A stretch of DNA of 64,000 bases from the NCBI GenBank assembly GCA_947458455.1, contig CANGYJ010000004.1:1-64000 (forward strand), in the 5' to 3' direction. A program made the translations under genes and the position numbers. Below the pieces are notes generated by a model. That model made no database searches and had not been told where the DNA came from. It worked only from the letters and a program-made list of their open reading frames with translations. Of the stretch, positions 51,244-59,342 are shown piece after piece. This DNA comes from Verrucomicrobiaceae bacterium. GTDB lineage: Bacteria > Verrucomicrobiota > Verrucomicrobiia > Verrucomicrobiales > Verrucomicrobiaceae. How positions within the stretch are numbered: position 1 is the stretch's first letter; each line of letters opens with the position of its first letter.

Positions 51244-52458
51244 TCAGCGCCTGAGATATTCCAGCGCGGCGGCGCGGAACTCGGCGTCGGTGATGGGCTT
51301 GCCAGTGCGTTGTTGGGAGTCGGCGATGTGCTTTCTCGCCCATCCAAAGTAGCGCTGGTGGGTGTGCCAGATGGGCTGTTTTTCGTTCTTTTCGTTGATG
51401 AGCCAGAAGCCGCCGGGTTTTTCGGGGGTGCCTTCGTTGTCGTAGAGTTCCCAGTAGAGCACGAAGGGGCAGCCCCATTCGATGGCGGCGATCATGGTCT
51501 CGATGCTTTTGCGGTTGGTCACCTCGGGCGAGTAGCGTCGTGCGGGGAAGCCGTATTCGCCGATGAAGACGCGTTTGCCGGAGATGCCTGGCTTGGGCTT
51601 CAGCTTCGACTCGATGTGGTTGAGTGTGGCGCGGAGATCGTCGCGGATGCCGCGCTGGAGGCTGTCGTAGCAGGAGTAGCTGACGAAATCGACCTCGACC
51701 TGCGGGAGGATGTCGTTGGCGAGGCATTGGCCGCCTTTGAGGTAGGGCTCGACGAGGTTCGCCTCGGTGTAGTGCCAGACTTCGACGTTTTGATACGGCG
51801 TGTCGCGCTTCGCGTCGTCGATGGCCTGCTGGCGGACCTTGAGCCAGGCGATGAAGTTTTCGCCAAAGTGCTCAGGGAAGGGCTGTTTCGGGTCAAAGTG
51901 CGGCCGCAGGTGCCAATCGCCCTCCCAATGGCCGAGGTAGAATTTTTTGCCGCTGCCGCTGTAGGTGCGCAGCAGATGCGCGGTGAGGTCAAACATCTCG
52001 CGATACTCCAGATCTCGCTCTGCGGGCTTGAAGGTTCCCGCGCTGCCATGCGTGGTGAAGGGATAAGCCCAGATGAAAACGTGCGTGAATGGCATGTCGA
52101 GCACCGCGCGATGCGTCGGCTCCTTCTCCGCGATCTCGGCGAGGGTTTTGAGGCCGGGATGGCTCTCGCGCACATTCGCCTTCGTTTGGCCAAACGAGGC
52201 CTGCTTCGAGATCGAGAACTTCATGATGCCCGACCCCAGCTCCGCGATCAGCTTCGCACTCTCCAGCAACGGCTCGTCCTGCGTGAACTGATACCGCCCG
52301 CCGATGGCCTGCGTGCCGAGGAGCATGTTCGGCGGCTCTGCCGCCAATGACGAAACCAGAGCCGAGCAAAGCGAGACAGCCAGCACCGCGAAGCGTGTGC
52401 TGCCCCGCAGGGGTAAGCGTAGCGAAGCAATGGCGAATGAGGAAAGGAGGAGGCGCAT
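51244..52458 (-). CDS. Secreted TIM-barrel-like protein of unknown function
   Basis: The ATG at 52458 gives 404 residues with an unusually long leader (about 33 residues before AAEPPN). The mature part shows alternating beta/alpha segments: IMKFSISKQASFGQTKANVR, FTHVFIWAYPFTTHGSAGTF, KFYLGHWEGDWHLRPHFD, NVEVWHYTEANLVEPYLKGG, DFVSYSCYDSLQRGIRDDLR, KRVFIGEYGFPARRYSP, CPFVLYWELYDNEGTPEKPG GFWLI. The acidic residues at strand ends (EAN, GEYGF, YWELYD) resemble the catalytic glutamates of clan A glycoside hydrolases. I cannot name a family with confidence. Confidence 0.65.
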   Translation of the reverse strand: MRLLLSSFAIASLRLPLRGSTRFAVLAVSLCSALVSSLAAEPPNMLLGTQAIGGRYQFTQDEPLLESAKLIAELGSGIMKFSISKQASFGQTKANVRESHPGLKTLAEIAEKEPTHRAVLDMPFTHVFIWAYPFTTHGSAGTFKPAERDLEYREMFDLTAHLLRTYSGSGKKFYLGHWEGDWHLRPHFDPKQPFPEHFGENFIAWLKVRQQAIDDAKRDTPYQNVEVWHYTEANLVEPYLKGGQCLANDILPQVEVDFVSYSCYDSLQRGIRDDLRATLNHIESKLKPKPGISGKRVFIGEYGFPARRYSPEVTNRKSIETMIAAIEWGCPFVLYWELYDNEGTPEKPGGFWLINEKNEKQPIWHTHQRYFGWARKHIADSQQRTGKPITDAEFRAAALEYLRR

Positions 52459-52478
52459 GGGGATGAGAGGACCAGCAT

Positions 52479-52842
52479 TCAAGATCTTCGCCAGAAAGCC
52501 CGCCAGGATTTCTGAATACGCTTCTCTATATTTTCGCCACCCAAAAGGCTCTCATACCAGTTTTGATGATTCCTTAGCTCGTTGGCAAAGCCTGCCGCAA
52601 AGATCACATCACGGCAATCTTCCTTCGCGAGTTTGAAGATATCATCCTCACTTTTTTGGCTCTGCGATCAATTTCATGATCGAAAACCGAATCTGATCCA
52701 TATCGTCTGGTTTCCTTTTTTCACAAAAAGGCAGCTTCTCTGAAGCTTCATTTAGCAGCCTGCGAATGACCTCCGAACGTCGCGGTTCTTCGAATAACCG
52801 TTCAGCTACCTTGAGACACCTTTTGGAAAGCGGAATGGGCAT
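52479..52842 (-). pseudogene. Small protein gene split by a one-base frameshift
   Basis: The first frame (MPIPLSKRCLKVAERLFEEP ... MKLIAEPKK) stops at 52648. Directly after, in a frame one base away, a convincing continuation reads SEDDIFKLAKEDCRDVIFAA GFANELRNHQNWYESLLGG and ends at 52479. Removing one A from the run of six at about 52650-52655 would fuse the two into about 120 residues. The KEDCRDVIFAAGFAN portion recalls small uncharacterised proteins with a DWRDVL motif in this group. It is either a frameshift mutation or a sequencing error. The function is unknown. Confidence 0.5.
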
Positions 52843-52877
52843 GGCATGAGAAGTGATTGTTTTGTTTTTGTGCTGCG

Positions 52878-54104
52878 TCAATCCAGCCACTTCCAGGCTG
52901 GCACGACGCCGATCGTTAGGTCTTTCTCTTCGAGTTGATCTTCCTGATCGAGGGTGAGTACGAGTAGCTCTCTTGGCTGTCCTTTGCTACCGCCGGGCAA
53001 TGCGGAGGCTTGGAGGAGGCCGCGGAGTTCGCGGGCGCGGTTTTCGGGAGTGAGGCGGGCGCAGCACTGGATGGCGAGCGAGGGCGTGACGAAGTCGCAT
53101 TCCCAGTCGTTCGGCATGGCGGCGAAGGTGGGCGACTCGCCGAGGCGGCGGAGGTGGAGCAGGACGGCGTTTTCGAGTCGGCGGCCGAGGTCGGGCGTAG
53201 GGTTCGGCGTGTTTGCGGCGGCGAGTCCCGTGTCGATGGCGTAGTACTTCGGCGGGCTGACGACGCGTTGTTTAAACTTCGTGCTGAAGCGCGGCACGGC
53301 CAGCAGCAGCCACGCATCCTGCAAATATTCGATCATGCGGCCCGTTTGCGCCACAGAGGGTAGCGCGAGTCCTTTGGCGAGCGCCTGCAAAGACAGCGGC
53401 TGCCCGGTGTGGGCCAGCAGATGCAGCATGAGAGTCATGAGAGGTCGCGAGGCACGCAGCGCATGGCGGGAGACGATGTCGCGCTGCACCACGTCCCGCA
53501 AAAGCTCGCGCAGCAGGACAGCGCCTTGTTCAGCGCCTGCGGAGAGAGCGGCAGCGAAGCCTCCGCGTGCTAGGTAATCCTGCAAACTGGCCGCGCCGGG
53601 CTGTTGGGCGGTGAATTCGAGGAATTCGCGATACGAGAAGGGATAGACCTCATGTGAGAGATGCCTGCCGGTGAGCTTGGAACCGAGTTCACGGCCCAGC
53701 AGGCTCGCGTTGGAGCCGGTGAGGCAGACGCGGCGACCTTTGTCGAGCAGGGCGCGGACGAGCCGCTGCCATTCAGGGACCTCCTGCACTTCGTCGAGAT
53801 AGATCGAGGCATCGGAATGATGCTCATCGAGCAGGGCAAGCAGGGGCGCGAAGTCCTCCGGGCCGAGTCCATAGAGCCGCGTGTCTTCGAGATTGAGCGT
53901 GACGGCTTTTCCTTTCACCGTCTGCCTGATTTGGCCCTGCAAGGTGCTTTTGCCGCAGCGCCTCACGCCCGTGAGCACCAGCGCGTGCGACTGCTGCTGG
54001 CTGCGTTCCCAAACCGGCTGCCGATGCCGCTGCAGCTCGCCGGTGGGCGCAGGAGGCACCGCTGGCTGGTCGAGCACGGCGAGTAGGGTTTCACGGAGGA
54101 GCAT
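52878..54104 (-). CDS. AAA-type ATPase with DUF4143-like C-terminal domain
   Basis: This 408-residue protein has a Walker A, LVLTGVRRCGKSTLQGQI, Walker B, SIYLDEVQEVPEWQRLVRAL, sensor segment VCLTGSNASLLGRELGSKLT GRHLSHEVYPFSYREFL, then a winged-helix region and a C-terminal DUF4143-type nuclease-like domain (YYAIDTGLAAANTPNPTPDL GRRLENAVLLHLRR). Such proteins are widespread in bacteria and archaea, often stand-alone; roles in mobile elements or toxin-antitoxin-like functions have been proposed but none is settled. A palindrome lies 41 bases upstream. Confidence 0.85.
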   Translation of the reverse strand: MLLRETLLAVLDQPAVPPAPTGELQRHRQPVWERSQQQSHALVLTGVRRCGKSTLQGQIRQTVKGKAVTLNLEDTRLYGLGPEDFAPLLALLDEHHSDASIYLDEVQEVPEWQRLVRALLDKGRRVCLTGSNASLLGRELGSKLTGRHLSHEVYPFSYREFLEFTAQQPGAASLQDYLARGGFAAALSAGAEQGAVLLRELLRDVVQRDIVSRHALRASRPLMTLMLHLLAHTGQPLSLQALAKGLALPSVAQTGRMIEYLQDAWLLLAVPRFSTKFKQRVVSPPKYYAIDTGLAAANTPNPTPDLGRRLENAVLLHLRRLGESPTFAAMPNDWECDFVTPSLAIQCCARLTPENRARELRGLLQASALPGGSKGQPRELLVLTLDQEDQLEEKDLTIGVVPAWKWLD

Positions 54105-54144
54105 GGGGGGATTTTATGCCCTTCCCGAAATTGTGCAATCGTAA

Positions 54145-54160
54145 TGAACACTTGTGTTCA
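54145..54160. promoter_or_regulatory. Palindrome upstream of the AAA ATPase gene
   Basis: TGAACAC-TT-GTGTTCA is a perfect 7-bp inverted repeat, with a third TGAACAC half-site at 54167-54173. It lies in the short gap between the ATPase start and the pectate lyase stop and could be an autoregulatory operator. Confidence 0.45.
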
Positions 54161-54178
54161 CTGTGATGAACACCTCAC

Positions 54179-55408
54179 TCACTTCCCCTTCTCCAGCCTC
54201 TTCCTCCATCTCGGCAGCTCCTTGCCGAGGAGTTCGGCGGGGCGGGTGCTGAAGAAGTCGTAGGCGACTTTGTTTTTGGCGGCCATTTCGTGGAAGGTGT
54301 GATAGACGATGCCGTCGTCGGCACCAGCGAAGATGGGCTTGGCGGTCTGGAGATCGTAGAAGCGGGCCCAGAGGACATCGGTGGAGGCGGGGTCGGCGAT
54401 GTAGTCGGTCTTGCCCTGGTCGGTCTTGGTTTTGCGCAGGCCGGTGAGGCGGTGGGCGTCGAACCACTTTAGCGCGGACTCGATGATGGCGACGACTTCG
54501 GGCCTGGTGGGGCCGCTGCGCATGAGGAACTTCACGAGGTTCGCGGACTCGCCGCCGCTGAGGGACGGCGGCTCTTTGGCGCGGGCTTTCACGGGCTCAA
54601 GGGTGAGCGGGTGATGCTGGGCGCACCAGACGGTGGGCTGGCCGTCGATGCGGACCTGCATGGCGGCGATGTTGGCGATGCCTTTGTCGAACACGACCCG
54701 CGCCCGCTGCTTCAGCGCGGCATCGGCGAAAGCGAAGTGGTTGTCGCCCTCGGCGAGGTCGTGGAGGACCTCGAGGATGTGAACCATGGCGTCGTCATTG
54801 AGCGTGATGGCCTCGTGGTAGCCGCGTTCGATGGGGAAATTTTGAGGCCAGCCGCCGTTCGGATACTGCGCGGCGAAAATGTAGTCGAGGCCCTTCATCA
54901 GCGCGGCCTTCACGTCGTCGCGTTTCGTGGCGGTGAAGACACCGGCGAGGAACTTGATCTGCTCGGTCGTGGTGCGGTTGTCAAAGGTGCCGCAGTAGTG
55001 CCAGGCGTCGCCGGTTTGCGCGGTCCAGTGCGTGCCGGGCTGGCGCGGGCCTTTCGTGTAATCGACGGCCTTGGACCAGCCACCGGTGGGTGTCTGGTAG
55101 CTGATGACGACTTCGGCGAGCTTTTGGTTTTCCTCGCTGGCGAACCACTCCGCAGGCGTGTCGCTGTCGTGCTCAAACTCGGCACGATTGCCCGGCGCGG
55201 GCTTGGCATCGGCTTTGGTGTGTTCAGCATCGAGGATGCGGTGCTCCTCCGCGGCAAAGGCACGCGATTGGGCGATGTAGGCGGTCCATTCGCTGCGCTG
55301 GGCCTCGGGAAGCTTCGCGATCAATTCGTCGGTGAGCAGGGTGAAGGGCTTTTCGGCGGCCTGGGCGAAGAGCAAAGGGCAAAGGGCGAAGAGAAGGAGG
55401 AGGCGCAT
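54179..55408 (-). CDS. pelA: Secreted PL10-type pectate lyase
   Basis: The ATG at 55408 gives a signal peptide (MRLLLLFALCPLLFAQAA) and 409 residues. The PL10 pattern is visible: YQTPTGGWSKAVDYTKG, TFDNRTTTEQIKFLAGVF, YIFAAQYPNGGWPQNFPIER GYHEAITLNDDAMV, QPTVWCAQHHPLTLEPVKAR, and a late TGLRKTKTDQGKTDYIADPA. These alpha/alpha-toroid enzymes cut polygalacturonate by beta-elimination. The neighbours (jelly-roll protein, GntR/LacI regulator, dehydrogenase, aldolase, sugar transporter) support a pectin or uronate degradation locus. Confidence 0.88.
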   Translation of the reverse strand: MRLLLLFALCPLLFAQAAEKPFTLLTDELIAKLPEAQRSEWTAYIAQSRAFAAEEHRILDAEHTKADAKPAPGNRAEFEHDSDTPAEWFASEENQKLAEVVISYQTPTGGWSKAVDYTKGPRQPGTHWTAQTGDAWHYCGTFDNRTTTEQIKFLAGVFTATKRDDVKAALMKGLDYIFAAQYPNGGWPQNFPIERGYHEAITLNDDAMVHILEVLHDLAEGDNHFAFADAALKQRARVVFDKGIANIAAMQVRIDGQPTVWCAQHHPLTLEPVKARAKEPPSLSGGESANLVKFLMRSGPTRPEVVAIIESALKWFDAHRLTGLRKTKTDQGKTDYIADPASTDVLWARFYDLQTAKPIFAGADDGIVYHTFHEMAAKNKVAYDFFSTRPAELLGKELPRWRKRLEKGK

Positions 55409-55410
55409 GG

Positions 55411-56154
55411 TTATTTGATCTTCCAGATTTTGACGTCGTCGATCCAAACGGTGTTTGGGATCAGAAAGCTGAACCAACGCTTCATTGGATGCGCGAAACC
55501 TTCGGAGTGGTGTTGGGCGACGAGTTTGCCATCCAGCGTGAGGCGCATTTCATCGCCGACGGTAATCAAGATAAGCTCATGCCACTCGGTATCGGCTTTG
55601 AAGGGCACGTTGATGCTTTTCGTTTTGAGCAGCGCCTCCAGGTCGGCGGGGATCTTTTCTTTCTTCGCCACGGCCTCATCGCGACGGCGGCGGTTTTCGA
55701 GGTTCATGATGCCGGTTTTGTGATCGACGAGGGTCACGCTGCTCTGGCTGAGGATGCCGTAGCAAAGATGGCCGGCATGCACGCCCTTCGTTTCACGATC
55801 GACAAAGCCGAGCTGCAAGCTCTCGCCTTTGCTGAGTCCCGGGAAACGAAAGCGCACCACCGCGCCGCCATCGGTGAAACCGGCCTCGTGGTGGATGTGC
55901 GCCGAGTGCTTCGCCGCCTCTGAGGCGCTCGCGACCTTCAAGATGCCGCCATCGAGATCCGCCATCTTCACCTTCGGCACACGATCGGCGGTGGCGCTGT
56001 TCCAACCGTTGCCGATGGCTTTGGCGAGGTTTCCATCCTCCTCACGCTCAAAGGCCTCGTGGAAGATGAGCGTGGCGTTTTTCTCCAGCCAGGCCGTGGA
56101 GTCCTGGGCGAAGGATGGAACCGAAAGAAGAGCGAGGAAGAGGAGGGGGCGCAT
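55411..56154 (-). CDS. Secreted jelly-roll (LamG/DUF1080-like) protein
   Basis: The ATG at 56154 gives a signal peptide (MRPLLFLALLSVPSFAQ) and 247 residues. The beta-rich body (LIFHEAFEREEDGNLAKAIG NGWNSAT, DGGAVVRFRFPGLSKGESLQ LGFVD, WHELILITVGDEMRLTLDGK LVAQ, IPNTVWIDDVKIWKIK) is typical of LamG/DUF1080-type concanavalin-like domains found in secreted glycan-binding proteins of this phylum. It ends two bases before the pectate lyase ATG, so the two are almost certainly co-translated. Confidence 0.7.
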   Translation of the reverse strand: MRPLLFLALLSVPSFAQDSTAWLEKNATLIFHEAFEREEDGNLAKAIGNGWNSATADRVPKVKMADLDGGILKVASASEAAKHSAHIHHEAGFTDGGAVVRFRFPGLSKGESLQLGFVDRETKGVHAGHLCYGILSQSSVTLVDHKTGIMNLENRRRRDEAVAKKEKIPADLEALLKTKSINVPFKADTEWHELILITVGDEMRLTLDGKLVAQHHSEGFAHPMKRWFSFLIPNTVWIDDVKIWKIK

Positions 56155-56183
56155 GGGAAGGAAAGGGAGATGAACTCGAAAAA

Positions 56184-57272
56184 TCACACCGTCTCGCCGG
56201 GCATGTAGGTGGGCATCAGCCGCATGCCGCTCACGGAGGAGGTGCCGTTTTCGGCGAGCTGGCGCACAGCCTGCACGATGCGGCTGGCGAACTGTTTCGG
56301 CTCGATGCCATAGCGGCAGACGGATGGGCTGGTGCTGTCGAGCGTGGGATCGTTGTCACGCGAGAGCACGGCCACATCCTGCGGGATGCGTTTGCCGCGT
56401 CGCATGAGGTGCATGAGCGTGGTGATGACAAACGGCGGACGAGCCACAAAGTAAGCAGTGGGAGCATCGGCGCCGCGCATGACCTCATCGAGAAGGCGGC
56501 AGAGATGCGAGGTGGTACCATCGTGGCGTAGAATGCGAAGCTGCGTGCCCGGCAGGCTGCGCAGCGCCTCGTTGAGGCCCTCCTCGCTGGCGATGTCGCC
56601 ACCATACTGACCTTTCGGCACGACGAAGGCGATGCGGCGGTGGCCTTTGCGCCAGAGCATCGTGCCGGCGTGATGGCAGGCGGCGTGGAAGTCCGTGTCG
56701 AGCGAGGGAAGCGTGAGCCCCTTCGCGGCGGAGCCCATCAAAAAACATGGCAGCCGCTGCTCCACCAGCCAGCGCTGCATGGGCACCTGGGCACTCAGCA
56801 CGAGCCACGCGGTGTAGGGATGCTCCGCGAAGAATTTCTCCAGTGCCCGTGCTGGTGAGGGCGTGTAGCACGCGGGCTGCACATGGATGCGCACCTCGTA
56901 GCCCGCGGCGGTGAGCTTGCTGCGCAGCATGTCCATCACATAGGCCACATGCGCGGGCATGCCGAGAAAGGACGCGGAGCTGAGCACGCCGACAATCTTG
57001 GGCCCGTTCGTCTTGCGGGGCGCTTGGGTGGTCTGCTTGATCTTGCGGCGCTGACGTCCGCTGACCTCCAGCCAGCCTTCGCGCTGCAGATCCTCCAGCG
57101 CGGCACGCAGCGTGCGGCGGCTCACTTGCAGCTCCTCGCACAGCTCGCGTTCGCCTGGGAGAAAGTCCTGCCAGTGACCGCTTTGCAAACCCTCCCGCAA
57201 GCTGTCCACGGTCTGCGCCACGAGCGACTGGCGCTGCGGCAGTTTCGGTGCGGTGGAGGTGGGTTTCTTCAT
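56184..57272 (-). CDS. GntR-HTH/LacI-type sugar-responsive regulator
   Basis: From MKKPTSTAPKLPQRQSLVAQ, residues 15-80 are a GntR winged helix (LREGLQSGHWQDFLPGERELCEELQVSRR is split here as PGERELCEELQVSRRTLRAA then LQREGWLEV). The rest is a LacI/periplasmic-binding-protein-like sensor domain (KIVGVLSSASFLGMPAHVAY VMDML, GHRRIAFVVPKGQYGGDIAS EEG, LMHLMRRGKRIPQDVAVLSR DND). The 362-residue architecture is that of AraR-like regulators. It is divergent from a dehydrogenase/aldolase pair and lies upstream of the pectate lyase genes on its own strand. Confidence 0.88.
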   Translation of the reverse strand: MKKPTSTAPKLPQRQSLVAQTVDSLREGLQSGHWQDFLPGERELCEELQVSRRTLRAALEDLQREGWLEVSGRQRRKIKQTTQAPRKTNGPKIVGVLSSASFLGMPAHVAYVMDMLRSKLTAAGYEVRIHVQPACYTPSPARALEKFFAEHPYTAWLVLSAQVPMQRWLVEQRLPCFLMGSAAKGLTLPSLDTDFHAACHHAGTMLWRKGHRRIAFVVPKGQYGGDIASEEGLNEALRSLPGTQLRILRHDGTTSHLCRLLDEVMRGADAPTAYFVARPPFVITTLMHLMRRGKRIPQDVAVLSRDNDPTLDSTSPSVCRYGIEPKQFASRIVQAVRQLAENGTSSVSGMRLMPTYMPGETV

Positions 57273-57291
57273 GTGGTGCCCCGGTGGAACC

Positions 57292-57307
57292 ACGAGTAAA
57301 CGCTCGT
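57292..57307. promoter_or_regulatory. Candidate operator in the GntR/SDR divergent region
   Basis: ACGAGTAAACGCTCGT has 5-bp perfect arms (ACGAG, CTCGT) around TAAACG, resembling LacI/GntR-type sites with a GTAAACG core. A second looser pair, GTGGT (57273) and ACCAC (57289), lies next to it. The gap is only 69 bases, so one site could control both directions. Confidence 0.5.
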
Positions 57308-57341
57308 TTCCGCGAGGCTCGCAATCAGAATCCGCGCCATC

Positions 57342-58103
57342 ATGAGCCAGCCACCCTTCTCTCTCGAAAACCGCGACATCTGGGTCATCGGCGGCGCGGG
57401 CTATCTCGGCCAGGAAGTGGTCAAACTGCTCACGCAGCTCGGAGCGACCGTTTTGTGCGCGGATCTGCCCGGAAAGGCTCAAAGCGGCCCTCAAGTCACC
57501 GCTGCGGATCTCGATGCGGCGGACATCCCGGCACTCGAAGCCTTCATCGCGGATCAAATCGCCGCTCGTGGTGTGCCGCATGGCCTTGTCATCATGACCT
57601 ATGCCTCCACGGCCAAAAAATTCGACGACCTCACCGCGGCGGATTTCGATCACGCGAACCACGGCAACCTCACCGCCACCTTCACGCTCGCCCGAGCCAT
57701 CGGCAATGCCATGGCGGAGCGTGGCAGCGGCAGCCTCGTGCTCTTTTCCAGCATGTACGGCACCGTCTCGCCGGACCCGCACATCTACGAGACCCCGATG
57801 AATCCGAACCCCGTCGAATACGGCGTCGGCAAAGCGGGTATCCAGCAGCTCACGCGTTATCTTGCCGTGCATTTCGGCAAGAGGGGCGTGCGCTGCAATA
57901 CCATCAGCCCAGGTCCCTTCCCGAATCCGAACATCCAGCGTGACCAGCCCGCTTTCATCGAGCGCTTGTCGAAAAAAGTGCCGCTGGGCCGTGTCGGCCA
58001 ATCGCCCGAGATCGCCGGAGCCGTCGCTTTTCTCGTCAGCGATGCTTCCACCTTCATCACGGGTCAAAATCTCGCCGTCGATGGCGGTTGGACCGTTTGG
58101 TGA
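57342..58103 (+). CDS. SDR-family dehydrogenase/reductase
   Basis: This 253-residue short-chain dehydrogenase has the cofactor motif [38 protein letters not shown] with the catalytic serine, [20 protein letters not shown] with YxxxK, and the C-terminal [15 protein letters not shown]. In a uronate locus it could be a 2-keto-3-deoxygluconate-type dehydrogenase, but the substrate is inferred from neighbours only. The aldolase gene follows in the same direction. Confidence 0.85.
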   Translation: MSQPPFSLENRDIWVIGGAGYLGQEVVKLLTQLGATVLCADLPGKAQSGPQVTAADLDAADIPALEAFIADQIAARGVPHGLVIMTYASTAKKFDDLTAADFDHANHGNLTATFTLARAIGNAMAERGSGSLVLFSSMYGTVSPDPHIYETPMNPNPVEYGVGKAGIQQLTRYLAVHFGKRGVRCNTISPGPFPNPNIQRDQPAFIERLSKKVPLGRVGQSPEIAGAVAFLVSDASTFITGQNLAVDGGWTVW

Positions 58104-58153
58104 ATGCCTTTTATCAGCATCGAATCAGCGATTCAAACCTTCCCCTCATTCCC

Positions 58154-58927
58154 ATGCGCCCCTCCAAAGTCCTCGCCAAGCTCCGCGCTGGCAAAGTCGC
58201 CCGCATCTGCTGCACCGGCTCGCCCATCGCCTTCTTCCCGGCCATGGCCGCCCACTTCCACTATGATGGCATCTGGCTCGATGGCGAACACCGCGCCTGG
58301 GAGGCCCGTGAAATCGAAACCATGCTCGGCCGTCATCACGCCGCCGACATCGACTGCATGTGGCGTCCGCCCACCAAGGAAAAAAACGGCCTCTACCGCC
58401 TCCTCGAAGATGGTGCCGCTGGTTTGATGATCCCACACGTCGGCACTGCCGATGAAGCCCGCGCTTTGGTGCAAGCCATCAAATTTCCGCCACTCGGTGA
58501 TCGCGGCTTCTGCGGCGGCGGACGCGATGCCGACTACTGGATCGGCAAGCCTGCCGACTACACCGACGCCGCCAACCGCGAGACCTTCCTCACCGTCCAA
58601 ATCGAAACACCTTCAGCACTCGAAAACGCCGAAGCCATTGCCGCCGTCGCCGGCGTGGACATTCTCTTCCTCGGCCCTGGCGACATGTCCCTGCGCCTCG
58701 GCTGCTCTCCTGGCGTGAATGATCCCGTCATGATGGACGTGCAGAAACAAATCGCCGCCGCCTGCCAAAAGCACGGCAAAGCCTGGGGCCGCCCCGTCGG
58801 CACCGCTGCTGATGCGAAAACCCTCATCGACCTCGGGGCTCAATTCATCGTTCTCGGCAGCGAGTTCGGCGCTGTCCATGCGCACCTTTCCGCCTGCGCG
58901 GCCGACTTCGATTCCGTTCTTTCCTAA
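58154..58927 (+). CDS. HpcH/HpaI-family aldolase
   Basis: The ATG at 58154 gives 257 residues. The class II aldolase pattern is present: FHYDGIWLDGEHRAWEAREI (metal and base region), DIDCMWRPP, AAGLMIPHVGTADEARALVQ, DRGFCGGGRDADYW, LTVQIETPSALENAEAIAAV AGVDILFLGPGDMSLRLG. The family cleaves 2-keto-3-deoxy acids such as 2-keto-3-deoxy-L-rhamnonate or related uronate products to pyruvate plus an aldehyde. With the SDR it forms a likely two-step catabolic pair. Confidence 0.88.
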   Translation: MRPSKVLAKLRAGKVARICCTGSPIAFFPAMAAHFHYDGIWLDGEHRAWEAREIETMLGRHHAADIDCMWRPPTKEKNGLYRLLEDGAAGLMIPHVGTADEARALVQAIKFPPLGDRGFCGGGRDADYWIGKPADYTDAANRETFLTVQIETPSALENAEAIAAVAGVDILFLGPGDMSLRLGCSPGVNDPVMMDVQKQIAAACQKHGKAWGRPVGTAADAKTLIDLGAQFIVLGSEFGAVHAHLSACAADFDSVLS

Positions 58928-58968
58928 GCCGCACATCTCACGCCTATCACGCTGCACCTGCCAAAGTG

Positions 58969-59054
58969 TTTGCCGCAAAGGAGCAGAGTGCGCAGAGATG
59001 AAAACCGAAGGAAATCTTGGCGTCCTCTGCCTCTTTGCCCCTCTGCGGCAAAAA
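58969..59054. repeat. Inverted repeat of the GCCGCAAAGG / CTCTGCGGC type
   Basis: TTGCCGCAAAGGAGCAGAG near 58970 pairs imperfectly with CTCTTTGCCCCTCTGCGGCA near 59031, enclosing about 30 bases. Hairpins of this wording recur in many environmental genomes. It lies in a 415-base stretch without genes, after the aldolase stop. Confidence 0.6.
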
Positions 59055-59104
59055 ACGAGTGTGAAAATGCTGGCTCACCCCAATGCCGTTAAGCAGTCCT
59101 GAAA

Positions 59105-59285
59105 CGGCCTTCAACCTCACTCCTCACCTTACCTCTCCCCCGAAGTTCACGGGATGAAGAAACGCGCTTCTCGCGGGGGAGAGGGACCTGAATCTCCGCG
59201 TCAGCGTCTGTCTCCCTCTCCCCGGCGAAAAACGTGTCTGAATGAAACGCCCTTTTCCGGGGAGAGGGCTGGGGTGAGGGGCCAG
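59105..59285. repeat. Intergenic repeat with CTCTCCCC/GGGGAGAG arms
   Basis: The rest of the gene-free stretch 58928-59342 holds alternating CTCTCCCCC, GGGGGAGAGGG, CCCTCTCCCC and GGGGAGAGGGCTGGGGTGAG blocks able to form stacked hairpins. This wording is common as a dispersed intergenic repeat. I see no gene in this stretch. Confidence 0.55.
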
Positions 59286-59342
59286 CTTTGTTTTCCTCCC
59301 CACCCGGATTGCTTAATGGCATTGTGGCTAACCCACTACGCC

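Noticed and set aside
51244-52458. Repeat element forming part of the long leader of the TIM-barrel-like protein
   Set aside because: The GCTTACCCCTGCGGGGCAGC wording near 52410 looks repeat-like, but only one copy is visible in the window, so insertion cannot be supported.
52640-52660. Programmed -1 frameshift at A AAA AAG in the split small gene
   Set aside because: The heptamer is in the right phase, but a -1 shift leads to a short unrelated tail. The homologous-looking continuation needs a +1 shift or loss of one A, so mutation or sequencing error is more likely.
54179-55477. Signal peptides of the pectate lyase and GH71/99 genes derived from the repeat near 3960
   Set aside because: Similar AGAGCAAAGGGC wording exists, but hydrophobic leaders in this genome converge on such codons; the similarity is too short.
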